Of a DNA stretch of 64,000 nucleotides, positions 42,280 through 51,312 are shown in pieces. The position numbers and the translations under genes were made by a program. Within the stretch, counting starts at the first letter, position 1; each line of letters starts with the position of its first letter. Under the pieces are notes generated by a model. It did not search any database. It was not told the DNA's origin and saw nothing but the letters and a program-made list of their open reading frames with translations. The stretch is from the NCBI GenBank assembly GCA_050181915.1, contig JBFXCS010000001.1, forward strand, positions 1,302,001-1,366,000, read 5' to 3'. Source of the DNA: JBFXCS01 sp050181915 (GTDB lineage: Bacteria; Actinomycetota; Thermoleophilia; Miltoncostaeales; Miltoncostaeaceae).

Positions 42280-45050
42280 CAGGCGCCCCGCGCCGGGACG
42301 GCCCGGCCGATGCCCTCGAACGCGTATCCCGCCGTGATCATCGCCTCCGGGTCGAGCGCGTTGCGGCCGTCGATCAGCACCGGGCTGGCCATGGTGGGTC
42401 GCAGCGCCTCCCAGTCGAGGGAGACGATCGACCTCCACTCGGTGACCAGCACCGCCGCGTGCGCCCCGGCGACGGCCTCCGCGGCGCTGCCGCACATCTC
42501 GACGCCGTGCAGCCGGTCGCCGGCCCCGTCGACCACCGGGTCGTAGGCGACCACCTCGGCGCCCTCGGCCAGCAGGCGCGCCGCCAGCACCAGGCTGGAG
42601 GCCTCGCGCATGTCGTCGGTCTCGGGCTTGAAGGCCAGGCCGAGCAGGGCGATGCGCCTGCCCTCGAGGGTGCCGAGGTGCTTCTTGAGCTTGCCGATGA
42701 CCCGGCGCTTCTGCAGCTCGTTGACCTCGATCACCGAGGTGAGGAGCTGGAAGTGGTAGCCGGAGTTGCCGGCGAGCTGCTTCAGGGCCGAGACGTCCTT
42801 GGGGAAGCAATTGTGGACCACGAGGCCGCCGGTGGTGACGAAGGTCTCGGAGCCGGGGACCTCGAGCGAGTAGACGGGGCCGTGGAAGGGACGCCGTTCG
42901 GTGGCGCGGACACGCACCCAGGCGGCGTTCGGCGACCGGCGACAGCCCGTGGGCGCGATCCGCTTCGCCTGACGGGCCAGGGAGGCGATGACAGACCGGC
43001 GATCGTCCTCGCTGACGAGGTCGGGCAACGACTCGACCTGATGGGCCCCGGAGACGACGATCCAGTAGGTGTCCACGGTGGACTTCGCCGTCCGTCCGAT
43101 CTTGAGGCGGGCCGCGACGCCGAGCCCGCCGAGCAGCCGGAGGACGCCGTCGGCCAGCGAGCGGCTCACGGTTCCGTACTCGAGGACGACGCCGGGGCCG
43201 CCGGAGACGAGCGACCACGACCCGTCGCCGCGCCAGGCGCCGGCCAGGAACGCGCGGCGATGCGGCTCGGAAAGCCCCCAGAGCATGTCGGGGACGCGCT
43301 GTCCGTAGCAGTCGGCGCCGAGGCCGAGGACGCCGAGCCACCAACCGGCGAGGAGCCGCGACGACACCGTGACCCTCATCGACGTCGGCGTCGGCGTGAC
43401 GGTCGCCGTGACGCCGTGGTCGCGCCAGAAGCCAGCGACCTCGTCGACCAGGTCATCCTCGTCCCTCGGATGGAACGACCAGGTGAGGCGGTGGCGTCCG
43501 CCGTCGACCGTGCAGTGCCCCTCGGCGGCGTAGAGGCCCGCGATCCTCCAGAAGCGGGGGTCGAGCGTCATCCGGACGGGTACCCGGGTCCCGTTGCGCG
43601 CGGTCGCGATCGTCGCGCCATCGAGATCTATGCCGAGCGCATCGGCCTCGGTGAGCCTGAGCGCGCCGGAACGGGCGATGTCGTGCGCCCGAGCCCGTCC
43701 TCGCCCGTGATCGCGGACCGCCGGCAGGAGAGCGGTCGCATCGAACGCGGACAGGGTGGCCGGGTCGGGCCGGACGATCACGTCCTCCCGCTCGAGCCCG
43801 GCCGCGGGCAGGCCGTCGAGGATCTCGGCGGTGGGCGACGCCGCGCCGTCGCGATCATCCGAGCCGAGCGCGATCGGCAGCCAATGGTCCTCGCCCAGCT
43901 CTGCGGCGAAGGCCATCCGCGGGACGGGATCGTCGCCGCGGCGGGCGACGAAGGGGTGGTCGGGCGTGCATCGCACCCTGCGACCGAGCTTCGTCCGGAC
44001 CTCGACGATGTCGCCGTCGAAGGGCCGGCGTACCGCGACCGCCACCGGCGTGAACTCCGGCGCGGGAGCCCCCGGCGACCATGACAGCACCTCGAGGCCG
44101 CGGGGCCGGAGCTCGACCCGGCGCGACGTGTCGGCGTCGGCTCCCAGGTCGGAGAAGAGGTCGGCCAGGGTCGTGAGCCGGGTGTCACCGTCCTGCCGCA
44201 CCACGACGCTCTCGCGCCCGACCAGGCAGGAACCGCCGAAGCCGATGCCGGCGCGCAGGAACGCGCCGCCGATGCGCGGATCGAGGCCCATGCCCTCGGC
44301 CACAACCGTCACGTCGGCGCCGACCTCCTCGCAGACGTTGGCGATCTCGTTGATGAAGCTGATCTTGGTGGCGAGGAAGGCGTTGGAGGCGTACTTCACC
44401 ATCTCGGCCGACGGCACCGTGGTGCGCACGACGGGCGCGTCGAGCGGCGCGTACAGGGCGGCGACGCGGTCGCCGTGCTCCTGCTCGAAGGCGCCGATCA
44501 CCACCCGGTCGGGCCGCAGGAAGTCGGCGATCGCCGCCCCCTCCTTCAGGAACTCCGGATTGGAGCAGTAGCCCACCTGGTCGAGCCCGCGGGCGTCCAG
44601 CTCGGCCCGCACGCGCTCGCCGGTGCCGACCGGCACGGTGCTCTTCATGACCAGGATGTGGCGCGAGTCGGCGCCCACCTTCTCGAGCTCGTCCACCACC
44701 GCCATCACCCGGGAGAGGTCGGCGTCGCCCGAGTAGGTGGGCGGCGTGTCGACCGCGATGAAGACGATGTCGGAGCGCTCCAGCATGCGCTCCAGGGACA
44801 GCGTGTACGACAGCCGCTCGCGGTGCTCGTCCATCAGCTCCGCGAGGCCGGGCTCGTAGATCGGCACCCGGCCGTCGTCGAGCGCCGCCACCTTGGCCGC
44901 GTCGATGTCGCGCAGCGTCACCTCGGCGCCGAGCGAGGCCAGGCAGACACCCGTCACCAGGCCCACGTAGCCGGCGCCGATCACGCCGACGCGGGCAGGC
45001 GTCGCCTCCGCGGCGGGGGCCGCGGGGTCCTCCCTGGGATCGGAGATCAC
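42279..45050 (-). CDS. ugd: UDP-glucose 6-dehydrogenase interrupted by an intein
   Basis: Oxidises UDP-glucose to UDP-glucuronate with two NAD+. The 923-residue precursor has an N-extein (1-274) with VGVIGAGYVGLVTGVCLAS, VDTPPTYSGDADLS, VMKSTVPVGTG and YCSNPEFLKEG, ending GIGFGGS. Then comes a 473-residue intein (275-747) and a C-extein starting CFPKDVSAL with the C-terminal UDP-binding domain (LLGLAFKPETDDMREASS, LIDGRNALDP). Cys748 is the catalytic nucleophile, so the enzyme is inactive until splicing. The spliced product would be 450 residues, a normal length. The GTG start overlaps the LCP stop (GTGA). Confidence 0.94.
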   Translation of the reverse strand: MISDPREDPAAPAAEATPARVGVIGAGYVGLVTGVCLASLGAEVTLRDIDAAKVAALDDGRVPIYEPGLAELMDEHRERLSYTLSLERMLERSDIVFIAVDTPPTYSGDADLSRVMAVVDELEKVGADSRHILVMKSTVPVGTGERVRAELDARGLDQVGYCSNPEFLKEGAAIADFLRPDRVVIGAFEQEHGDRVAALYAPLDAPVVRTTVPSAEMVKYASNAFLATKISFINEIANVCEEVGADVTVVAEGMGLDPRIGGAFLRAGIGFGGSCLVGRESVVVRQDGDTRLTTLADLFSDLGADADTSRRVELRPRGLEVLSWSPGAPAPEFTPVAVAVRRPFDGDIVEVRTKLGRRVRCTPDHPFVARRGDDPVPRMAFAAELGEDHWLPIALGSDDRDGAASPTAEILDGLPAAGLEREDVIVRPDPATLSAFDATALLPAVRDHGRGRARAHDIARSGALRLTEADALGIDLDGATIATARNGTRVPVRMTLDPRFWRIAGLYAAEGHCTVDGGRHRLTWSFHPRDEDDLVDEVAGFWRDHGVTATVTPTPTSMRVTVSSRLLAGWWLGVLGLGADCYGQRVPDMLWGLSEPHRRAFLAGAWRGDGSWSLVSGGPGVVLEYGTVSRSLADGVLRLLGGLGVAARLKIGRTAKSTVDTYWIVVSGAHQVESLPDLVSEDDRRSVIASLARQAKRIAPTGCRRSPNAAWVRVRATERRPFHGPVYSLEVPGSETFVTTGGLVVHNCFPKDVSALKQLAGNSGYHFQLLTSVIEVNELQKRRVIGKLKKHLGTLEGRRIALLGLAFKPETDDMREASSLVLAARLLAEGAEVVAYDPVVDGAGDRLHGVEMCGSAAEAVAGAHAAVLVTEWRSIVSLDWEALRPTMASPVLIDGRNALDPEAMITAGYAFEGIGRAVPARGA
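42810..44228 (-). mobile_element. intein with LAGLIDADG homing endonuclease inside ugd
   Basis: 473 residues inserted between GGS and CFPKD. Splicing blocks look complete: N-terminal Cys1 (CLVGRESVVV), block B RCTPDHPF (TxxH, intein residues 88-91), and C-terminal block F/G ETFVTTGGLVVHN ending in His-Asn before Cys+1. The central part carries two LAGLIDADG-type motifs, WRIAGLYAAEGH (about 227-238) and RAFLAGAWRGDGSW (about 325-338), each with an acidic residue at the catalytic position. The endonuclease may thus still cut empty ugd alleles. Base composition resembles the host, so the insertion is not recent or has ameliorated. Confidence 0.93.
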
Positions 45051-46882
45051 GGGTGCGGGTCCTCCGTGCTCACCGAGACCGCGGTGTCGGTGCGGCCCTT
45101 CGGCAGGGTCGCGCGGTTGAAGGGGCGCATCGACTTGGCGATCTCCTGGATCGTCGCGGCGCTCAGGTCGTTGTCGAGGGTGTTGGAGACCCAGTAGGTC
45201 ACGTTCCCCCGCTGGAAGGCCAAGCGCTGCAGGTTCTTGCCGTCATAGTACGTGAGGTACTCGCGACCGCCCGAGGTGAACGAGCCGGTCTTGCCCTGGA
45301 GGATCGGGGGGTTCTTCATGGTCGTCATCTCGATGCCCCAGTACTTCTGATAGCCCGTCGCGAAGACGATCTTGATTGCGGGGCTGTCGCCGATCTTGTA
45401 AGGGCGCACCTGGACGACCTGGGTGTTCGAGGCGACCTTGAGGGGCACCATCATGCGCAGGCCCCTGACCTGCGAGCGCATCGCCTTCAGGGGAGCGATC
45501 AGCGAGGTGGTGTCGACCGTGTCCGCCGGCGGCGGCTTGGGAGGAGGCGGCGGCGGCACCAGGGCGCCGGTGAAGTCCTGGCCGACCTCCACCACCACCT
45601 CGTTGCCGCGGGCCTCGTCCTCGTCGAGCGGCGCGCTGCTGGCCGCCGGGCCGAGGACGTTCTTGATCTTCTGCGCGTCGGCGCGGAAGCCCGGCGCGTA
45701 GTAGACGTGGGTGCCGGCATTGTCGAGCTCGCGGGCGTTGCCGCCGACCCGCGCGCGGTAGCCGCGCTTGGAGGCGAGCAGCTGGGCGAGGTCCTCGGCG
45801 GCCAGCAGGCGGCCGGAGCCGTTGAGCACCGTGACGCTCACCTCGCCCGGCGGGTGCGCCTTGTCGGTGGAGGTCTCGTCCTCGAACTCCGGGTTCATCC
45901 AGGCGTCCACGGCCTCGTCGATCGCGCTCTGGGAGGCGCGCTGGATGGACGCCCCGCCGGAGGTCATGTCGTCGTAGCCCTGCACCTTGACCCGGGCGAT
46001 CCGGTTCTTGGGCGTCTGGAGGGCGAACTCCAGCAGCGACAGGAAAGTTCGGGGGTTGGTGATGTCCATCTGGATGTCCTTGCCGAACAGGTCCTGCAGC
46101 TTCGGCAGGCTGCTGATGTTGCCGAGGCTGAGGCTGCGGGCCTGGCGCTTGAGCTCGGTGAGGAACATCTGCTGGCGCGCCTGGCGGGCGTAGTCCGAGT
46201 CGCCGTGGCGGTAGCGCACGAAGTCGAGCGCGTCGTTGCCGTTCAGCTTCTGGTAGCCGGGCCGCAGGTCGATGGGCGCGTAGTTGGTGGCGGCGGTGCC
46301 CAGGTTCTGGTTGAAGTAGCGGCGGTCGACGTCGATGTAGACGCCGCCGACCGTGTTGACCATCTTGGCGAAGCCCTGGAAGTTGACGTCCACGTAGTTG
46401 TTGATCGGCTGGCCGGTGAGCTGCTCGATCGTCTTGATCGCCGTCTCGGTGCTCTGGCTGTAGGCCGCGTTGATCTTGTCGCAGCAGCCGATGCCGTAGA
46501 TCGGCACGTAGAGGTCGCGGGGGAAGCTGAGCATCGAGATGAACCCGCGCTTCTGGTCCATCCGGACCAGGATCAGGGTGTCGCTGCGCTGGCCCTGGTC
46601 GGCCTCGCCGGCGCGCGCGTCCGAGCCGATCAGGAGGATGTTGCGCGGCCTGCCGGGCAGCACCGGCTTGGTGGCGGCGCGGGCGGCCTTGGCCTCCTTG
46701 GTGTCGGGCGCCGCGGCGCTGAGCGTGTCGTCGAGCTGGATGTAGCTGCCGGCCAGGATCGCGACCACCAGGCCCACCACGGCCCACAGGCCCCAGCCCA
46801 CCACCGAGGTCCAGACCCGGCGGCGGCGCGGCACGCGGAAGTAGCGCGCCTGGCGGTGGGGCGGCTCGCGGCGCGGCGTCAC
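45047..46882 (-). CDS. LytR-CpsA-Psr (LCP) family cell-wall glycopolymer ligase
   Basis: LCP enzymes attach lipid-linked glycopolymers to peptidoglycan outside the membrane. 611 residues: a basic cytosolic N-terminus, one TM helix (about 27-47), the LCP domain (about 75-235) with LLIGSDARAGEADQGQRSDTLIL, SFPRDLYVPI and GGVYIDVDR, and DALDFVRYRHGDSDYARQARQQ. A LytR_C domain follows (about 350-440, VTVLNGSGRLLAAEDLAQLL), then a Pro-rich linker and an extra C-terminal domain of about 140 residues. It is coupled to both the M20 gene upstream and ugd downstream. Confidence 0.93.
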   Translation of the reverse strand: MTPRREPPHRQARYFRVPRRRRVWTSVVGWGLWAVVGLVVAILAGSYIQLDDTLSAAAPDTKEAKAARAATKPVLPGRPRNILLIGSDARAGEADQGQRSDTLILVRMDQKRGFISMLSFPRDLYVPIYGIGCCDKINAAYSQSTETAIKTIEQLTGQPINNYVDVNFQGFAKMVNTVGGVYIDVDRRYFNQNLGTAATNYAPIDLRPGYQKLNGNDALDFVRYRHGDSDYARQARQQMFLTELKRQARSLSLGNISSLPKLQDLFGKDIQMDITNPRTFLSLLEFALQTPKNRIARVKVQGYDDMTSGGASIQRASQSAIDEAVDAWMNPEFEDETSTDKAHPPGEVSVTVLNGSGRLLAAEDLAQLLASKRGYRARVGGNARELDNAGTHVYYAPGFRADAQKIKNVLGPAASSAPLDEDEARGNEVVVEVGQDFTGALVPPPPPPKPPPADTVDTTSLIAPLKAMRSQVRGLRMMVPLKVASNTQVVQVRPYKIGDSPAIKIVFATGYQKYWGIEMTTMKNPPILQGKTGSFTSGGREYLTYYDGKNLQRLAFQRGNVTYWVSNTLDNDLSAATIQEIAKSMRPFNRATLPKGRTDTAVSVSTEDPHP

Positions 46883-48000
46883 GCCGCGGCCTCCGGCCCG
46901 GCGGCGGGGGCGGCCTGCGCCGGCACGGTGACGCCCGCCGCGACGGCGCGGGCGAAGTCGGCGAGGGCGCGGCGGTAGCGCGGCAGGCTGTCGATCTCGA
47001 CGTACTCCTCCGGCCCGTGGTGGCCGGCGCCGCGGGGGCCGAACTCGATCGCCGGCACGCCGGCGCCGAGGAAGGCGACGGCGTCCGACGCCCCGTCGCG
47101 GCCCACCGAGGCGGTCGCGGGCTCGTAGCGGCCGGCCGCCTCGAGCAGGGCGAGCACGTACGGGTGGCGCGGCGACACGTCGGCGGGCGGGCGCTCGAGC
47201 AGCGGCTCGACGCGGGCGCGGGGATCGAGGGAGCGCACCTGGCGGAGGACCTCCTCGGGGGACTGACCGGGCAGATAGCGCAGATCGACGTCCATCCGGC
47301 AGCTGTCGGGAACCTTGTTGACCGCGTCGCCGCCCTGGATGCGGCCCAGGTTGATGGAGGGCCGCTCGAAGAGCGGGGCCGACTCGGCCGCGAAGGGCAG
47401 CGTCTGGATGCGCCGGAACATGTCGACCGCGCGCAGGACCGCATTGTCGCCCAACCAGGGCGTGGCGCCATGCGCGGCGGTTCCCTCCACCTCGACCCGC
47501 AGCATCAGCACGCCCTTGGCCTGCACCCCGACGTGCATGTCGGTGGGCTCCCCGCAGATCACGAAGTCGGCCCTCAACCCGTCGCGAACCAGCATCTCCG
47601 TGCAGTTCGCCCCCGGGTCGGAGCGTTCCTCGTCCGGCACCACGATCAGCTCGACGCGCGCGCCCTCCAGGCCGCGCAGATCGGCCAGCGCCAGCATCAT
47701 CGCGGCGAGGGCGGCCTTCATGTCGTAGGCGCCGCGCCCGACCAGGCGCCCGCCCTCGGCGCGCGGGACGAACTGGCCGGGATGGCCGGGCACCACGTCG
47801 AGGTGGCCGTGGTAGATGAGGTGCACGGGCCCGGTCCCCACGAGCGCGCGCAGGCAGCGGCGGCCCTCGATATCGAGGCTGCGCACGGCCGCCCCGCGGG
47901 CCTCCAGCCAGCCCGCGATGAAGTCCGTGGCCGGGCCGATGCCCGAGCGCCGCGACGTGTCGTAGGCGATCAGCCGCTCGGCGAGCTGAAGCTCGTCCAC
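46879..48000 (-). CDS. M20-family metallopeptidase (ArgE/DapE/CPG2-like)
   Basis: Zinc-dependent deacylase or peptidase; substrate uncertain. 373 residues with metal ligands in YHGHLDVVPG (about 66), GRGAYDMKAALAA (about 91), PDEERSDPGA (about 120; the catalytic Glu pair), CGEPTDM (about 148) and the late His in GAGHHGPEEYVEI (about 336). The dimerisation domain lies between (about 165-275). The GTG is 6 nt after TATCCT, indicating a leaderless mRNA that begins the M20-LCP-ugd-nucleotidyltransferase operon. Confidence 0.88.
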   Translation of the reverse strand: MDELQLAERLIAYDTSRRSGIGPATDFIAGWLEARGAAVRSLDIEGRRCLRALVGTGPVHLIYHGHLDVVPGHPGQFVPRAEGGRLVGRGAYDMKAALAAMMLALADLRGLEGARVELIVVPDEERSDPGANCTEMLVRDGLRADFVICGEPTDMHVGVQAKGVLMLRVEVEGTAAHGATPWLGDNAVLRAVDMFRRIQTLPFAAESAPLFERPSINLGRIQGGDAVNKVPDSCRMDVDLRYLPGQSPEEVLRQVRSLDPRARVEPLLERPPADVSPRHPYVLALLEAAGRYEPATASVGRDGASDAVAFLGAGVPAIEFGPRGAGHHGPEEYVEIDSLPRYRRALADFARAVAAGVTVPAQAAPAAGPEAAA

Positions 48001-48006
48001 CCGCGC

Positions 48007-48012
48007 AGGATA
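48007..48012 (-). promoter_or_regulatory. -10 box (TATCCT) for the leaderless M20-LCP-ugd operon
   Basis: TATCCT on the minus strand, exactly 6 nt before the GTG at 48000. Confidence 0.5.
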
Positions 48013-48106
48013 TAGGTCGCGATCGGACGGGCGACCGCGGGAGCGGTCCGGCGCGCCCTTTGCCGAACCTTGGCCGGGCGGCGGGGCCCGTCCGCGGGGG
48101 GCGATC

Positions 48107-48112
48107 TACCCT
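48107..48112 (+). promoter_or_regulatory. -10 box (TACCCT) for the leaderless alpha/beta hydrolase gene
   Basis: TACCCT followed by CAGCGG and the GTG at 48119: a 6-nt gap and no Shine-Dalgarno sequence. Confidence 0.5.
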
Positions 48113-48118
48113 CAGCGG

Positions 48119-48934
48119 GTGTTCGCCGCCGTCCTGTCGTCCGCGCTACTGGCGCTGGGATCGCCGCAGCAGGCCGAGCGCCCGCTCACCGTCGCGGCGC
48201 CCGGGGGCGCGCGCCTGGCGGCGACGCTCACGGTGCCCGCCGGCGCGGGCCCCCATCCCGCGGCGGTCGTCGTCAACGGCTTCGGCCCGAACGACCGCGA
48301 CGGGCGGATCGGCGGGCGGGGGCGGACCACCTACCGCACGATCGCGAACGGGCTCGCGGCCCGCGGCGTGGCGGTGCTGCGCTACGACAAGCGCGGCATC
48401 GGGGGGTCGACCGGATCCGACCTGGCCTGGCTGGACGCCCGCCCGCTGGTGTCCGACGTGGTGACGGTCACCGCCGCCCTCGCCCGCCGGCCGGAGGTCG
48501 ATCCGCGCCGCATCACGATCATCGGCCACAGCCAGGGCGGGGACCTCGCGCTGTGGGCGGCGCGGCGCGCGCCGGCGCGGCGGGTGGTGACGCTGTCGGC
48601 GCCCGGCCGGCCGCTGCGCGCGCTGCCGCGGGTGCCGGGGGCGGCGCAGCGGCTGCTGCTGCGCCTGGCCGGGCGCGCCGTGGTGCGCGCCACCCTCGAC
48701 CGCGACCCGGTCGCCGACGCCGTCCGCGTGCGCCGCCCCGTGCTGCTGGTGCACGCCGCGGACGACCGCACCGTGCCGATCGGCGACATGGCCCGGCTCG
48801 CGGCGGCGCGGCGGCGCGCCGGGCTGCCCACGCGGACGCTGCGCGTGCCCGCCCCCGCGGGGCACTTCCTGGAGGGCGGCGGCCGCATCGCGCCGCGGGT
48901 GCTCGGCGCGGTGGCGGCCTTCGCCCGGGGTTAG
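48119..48934 (+). CDS. secreted alpha/beta hydrolase
   Basis: Serine hydrolase of unknown substrate. 271 residues, beginning with a short hydrophobic segment (FAAVLSSALLALGSPQQA) that could be a signal peptide. The fold is typical: VVVNGFGPNDRDG oxyanion region, RYDKRGIGGSTG (about 85), the nucleophile elbow IIGHSQGGDLALW with Ser at about 140, the acid in LLVHAADDRTVPI (about 213) and the His in PAPAGHFLEGG (about 250). Monocistronic, with a terminator behind it. Confidence 0.85.
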   Translation: MFAAVLSSALLALGSPQQAERPLTVAAPGGARLAATLTVPAGAGPHPAAVVVNGFGPNDRDGRIGGRGRTTYRTIANGLAARGVAVLRYDKRGIGGSTGSDLAWLDARPLVSDVVTVTAALARRPEVDPRRITIIGHSQGGDLALWAARRAPARRVVTLSAPGRPLRALPRVPGAAQRLLLRLAGRAVVRATLDRDPVADAVRVRRPVLLVHAADDRTVPIGDMARLAAARRRAGLPTRTLRVPAPAGHFLEGGGRIAPRVLGAVAAFARG

Positions 48935-49007
48935 AAGGTCTTTCGGGATGACGGTCCGCGGCCGCCGGCTCGCTGCAAGCTCATCGCTATCTGCGTCGTC
49001 GGTCGGG

Positions 49008-49037
49008 GCGATACCGCCATGGGTATCGCACCCTTCT
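49008..49037 (+). terminator. rho-independent terminator after the hydrolase gene
   Basis: 8-bp perfect stem GCGATACC (49008-49015) / GGTATCGC (49022-49029), a 6-nt loop, then ACCCTTCTTTA. The T-run reaches into the stop codon of the convergent MFS gene (49038-49040). Confidence 0.75.
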
Positions 49038-50270
49038 TTAGACGACCGGACCGGGCCCGGCGTCCGCCGCGCGCGGCGGCGCGTCGATCGAGAGCTCCGG
49101 GTTCCGCAGGCACCAGGCGCCGTAGAGGCCCAGCAGGGCGGCGCAGCCGGCGAGGGTCCAGGCGATGCCCACCGCGTCGGCCACGGCGCCCGCGACGGTC
49201 GAGCCGATCGCGATGGGCCCGATCACCGCCAGCTGGTAGAGGCCCAGCATCCGGCCGAGCAGCGGCGCCGGGGCGCGCAGCTGGATGGCCGTGTTGGTGC
49301 CGGCGAAGAGCCAGATCCAGAAGGCCCCCGCGAAGGCCATCGCCGGCAGGCTCAGCGCCAGCCACGGCGACGCCGCGACCAGCGCCAGGCCGGCCGAGAA
49401 CACCACCGTCGCCGTCGGCAGGGCGAGGTGGCGCGGATAGCCGCGCCCGTGCAGGCGCTCCAGCAGCCAGGCGCCGGCGAGCGCCCCGCCCCCCATCGCG
49501 CCGAGCAGCAGCCCCAGGCCGGCGGGGCCGGCGCCGAGCCGCTCGGCGATGACCGGGGCGAGCTCCTGGACGGGCGACGCGAGGGCCGTGAAGACCGCCA
49601 TGCCCATCAGCAGCCGCCGCATCGCCGGATCGCGCCGCGCGTAGCCGACGGCCTCCCGCATGCCCGGGCGCTCGGCGACGGCGGGCGGCGGCTCCGGCGG
49701 CAGGCGCAGCAGCGCCCACACCAGGGCGATGAACGACACCGCGTTGAGCGCGAAGCAGGCGGTGGCGCCGAACAGCGCCAGGGTGCCCCCGCCGATCGCC
49801 GGCCCGGCGAGGCGCGCGACGTTCACCCCCGCGGCGTTCAGGCTCACCGCCTGGGAGAGCTGGCTGCGCGGCACGAGCGCCGGGATGAGCGCGAGCATCG
49901 CCGGCAGGCCGAGCGCGAAGCCGACCCCCACCAGGAAGGTGAAGGCGTAGATCGATGCGACGTGCGCCCCGCCGGCCCAGGTGAGGACGGCGAGCGAGCC
50001 GGCGCCGACCGCCTGCAGCAGGAAGGTCCAGATGCCGACCAGGCGGCGGTCGAAGCGGTCGGCCAGCTGCCCGGCGTGGGGCGACAGCACGAAGGCCGGC
50101 GCGCGGGTCACCAGCGCCAGCGCGCCGACCGCCGCCGGGCTGCCGGTGATCTGCAGCACCAGCCAGCCGCTGGCCACCACCTGGAGCCACGACCCCGCGT
50201 TCGACGCGACGCTGGCCAGCCACACCTCGCGGAAGGCGCGGCTGCGCAGGACGTCGGGGACCGGGATCAC
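49038..50270 (-). CDS. MFS transporter (enterobactin exporter/macrolide efflux-like)
   Basis: Inner-membrane exporter, about 12 TM, 410 residues from the GTG at 50270 (VIPVPDVLRSRAFREVWLAS). The motif A region is SPHAGQLADRFDRRLVGI, and RPGMREAVGYARRDPAMRRLLMG starts the second half, as in the MFS_3/EntS-like class. The longer frame upstream overlaps the divergent GNAT gene and is unlikely. A GATACT box lies 6 nt before the GTG. Substrate unknown. Confidence 0.87.
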   Translation of the reverse strand: MIPVPDVLRSRAFREVWLASVASNAGSWLQVVASGWLVLQITGSPAAVGALALVTRAPAFVLSPHAGQLADRFDRRLVGIWTFLLQAVGAGSLAVLTWAGGAHVASIYAFTFLVGVGFALGLPAMLALIPALVPRSQLSQAVSLNAAGVNVARLAGPAIGGGTLALFGATACFALNAVSFIALVWALLRLPPEPPPAVAERPGMREAVGYARRDPAMRRLLMGMAVFTALASPVQELAPVIAERLGAGPAGLGLLLGAMGGGALAGAWLLERLHGRGYPRHLALPTATVVFSAGLALVAASPWLALSLPAMAFAGAFWIWLFAGTNTAIQLRAPAPLLGRMLGLYQLAVIGPIAIGSTVAGAVADAVGIAWTLAGCAALLGLYGAWCLRNPELSIDAPPRAADAGPGPVV

Positions 50271-50276
50271 CGCGGC

Positions 50277-50282
50277 AGTATC
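50277..50282 (-). promoter_or_regulatory. -10-like box (GATACT) for a possibly leaderless MFS gene
   Basis: GATACT on the minus strand, exactly 6 nt before GTG 50270. It departs from TANNNT at the first base. Confidence 0.35.
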
Positions 50283-50333
50283 GCGATGCCGCCCCCGGCG
50301 CGGTCCGGCCGAGGTGAAAGACTGGCGGGGTCC

Positions 50334-50912
50334 ATGAACGAGGACCGACGCGCCGAGCGCGAGGCCCTGGAGATCCGGTCCGCCGGCCCGGACGACGCGG
50401 GGACCATCGCCGACATCCACATCGCGACGTGGCGGGCGGCGTACGCGCACGTGTTCGGCGAGGCCGCGCTGGCCTCGGTCGATCCGGAGCAGCGGGAGCG
50501 CTCGTGGCGCACGCTGCTGGCCGGGGCGCGGCCGCCGCGGCGGGTGCTGGTGGCGGGGCCGGCCGGCGCGCCCCCGGTGGGCTTCGCCGCCTGGAGCCCC
50601 ACCCGCGATCCCGACGGCGACACCGCCACCACGGCGGAGCTCTGCGCGATCTACGTCCTGCCGTCGGCGTGGGGCACCGGGGTCGGGCGCCTGCTGATGG
50701 ACCGGGGCGTCGCCCTCGCCCGTCGCGACGGCTTCCTGCGGGCCACCCTCTGGGTGCTGGCCGACAACCCGCGCGCCCAGGCCTTCTACCGGCGCTCCGG
50801 CTGGCGGCCGGACGGCGCCGACCGCACCGAGCGCGTACTGGGGGTAACGGTGGGCGAGCTGCGCTACGCGACCGAGCTGCTCACCGCCCCGACCTCACAC
50901 GACGTCCAGTAG
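50334..50912 (+). CDS. GNAT-family N-acetyltransferase
   Basis: Acetyl-CoA-dependent acetyltransferase; acceptor unknown. 192 residues. Core from EIRSAGPDDAGTIADIHIATWRAAYAHVF (about 13-41), strand 4 with AELCAIYVLPSAWGTGVGRLLMDRGVALAR, which holds the acetyl-CoA pyrophosphate loop (GTGVGR, about 116-121), and the late block ATLWVLADNPRAQAFYRRSGWRPDG. The ATG follows a G-rich stretch. Its 3' end overlaps the convergent FKBP gene by 18 bp. Confidence 0.9.
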   Translation: MNEDRRAEREALEIRSAGPDDAGTIADIHIATWRAAYAHVFGEAALASVDPEQRERSWRTLLAGARPPRRVLVAGPAGAPPVGFAAWSPTRDPDGDTATTAELCAIYVLPSAWGTGVGRLLMDRGVALARRDGFLRATLWVLADNPRAQAFYRRSGWRPDGADRTERVLGVTVGELRYATELLTAPTSHDVQ

Positions 50913-51269
50913 GTCCACCACGAAGATGAGGGTCTCGCCCGGGGCGATCACGCCGCCGGCGCCGTGGTCGCCGTAGGCCTTGTGGGGAGGGATCACCAGC
51001 CGCCGCCGGCCGCCGACGCGCATGCCGGCGACGCCCTCGTCCCAGCCGGCGATGACCCGGCCGCCGCCCAGCGGGAAGCGGAAGGGCGCGCCGCGGTTCC
51101 ACGAGGCGTCGAACTCCTCGCCCGACGAGAAGGCGACGCCGGCGTAGTGGACGGTGACGGTGTGGCCGGCGGCCGCCTCCGGCCCGTCGCCCACGACGAG
51201 ATCGGTGATCTCGATGTCCGCGGGGGGATCCCCCTCGGGCGGGTCGATCTCGGGTCGCTCCAGCGCCAT
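50895..51269 (-). CDS. FKBP-type peptidyl-prolyl cis-trans isomerase
   Basis: Prolyl isomerase/chaperone. 124 residues from ATG 51269, preceded by GGGAG. A single FKBP domain (about 15-124) with VTVHYAGVAFSSGEEFDASW, FPLGGGRVIAGWDEGVAGMRVGGRRRLVIPPHKAYGD and the last strand TLIFVVDLLDV. The active-site Asp, Phe, Val-Ile and Trp positions are all present. No signal peptide, so cytosolic. Confidence 0.93.
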   Translation of the reverse strand: MALERPEIDPPEGDPPADIEITDLVVGDGPEAAAGHTVTVHYAGVAFSSGEEFDASWNRGAPFRFPLGGGRVIAGWDEGVAGMRVGGRRRLVIPPHKAYGDHGAGGVIAPGETLIFVVDLLDVV

Positions 51270-51312
51270 GGTCACTCCCGGGTGGTTGGCCTGCTCGCTG
51301 TCGGCAGCCTAC

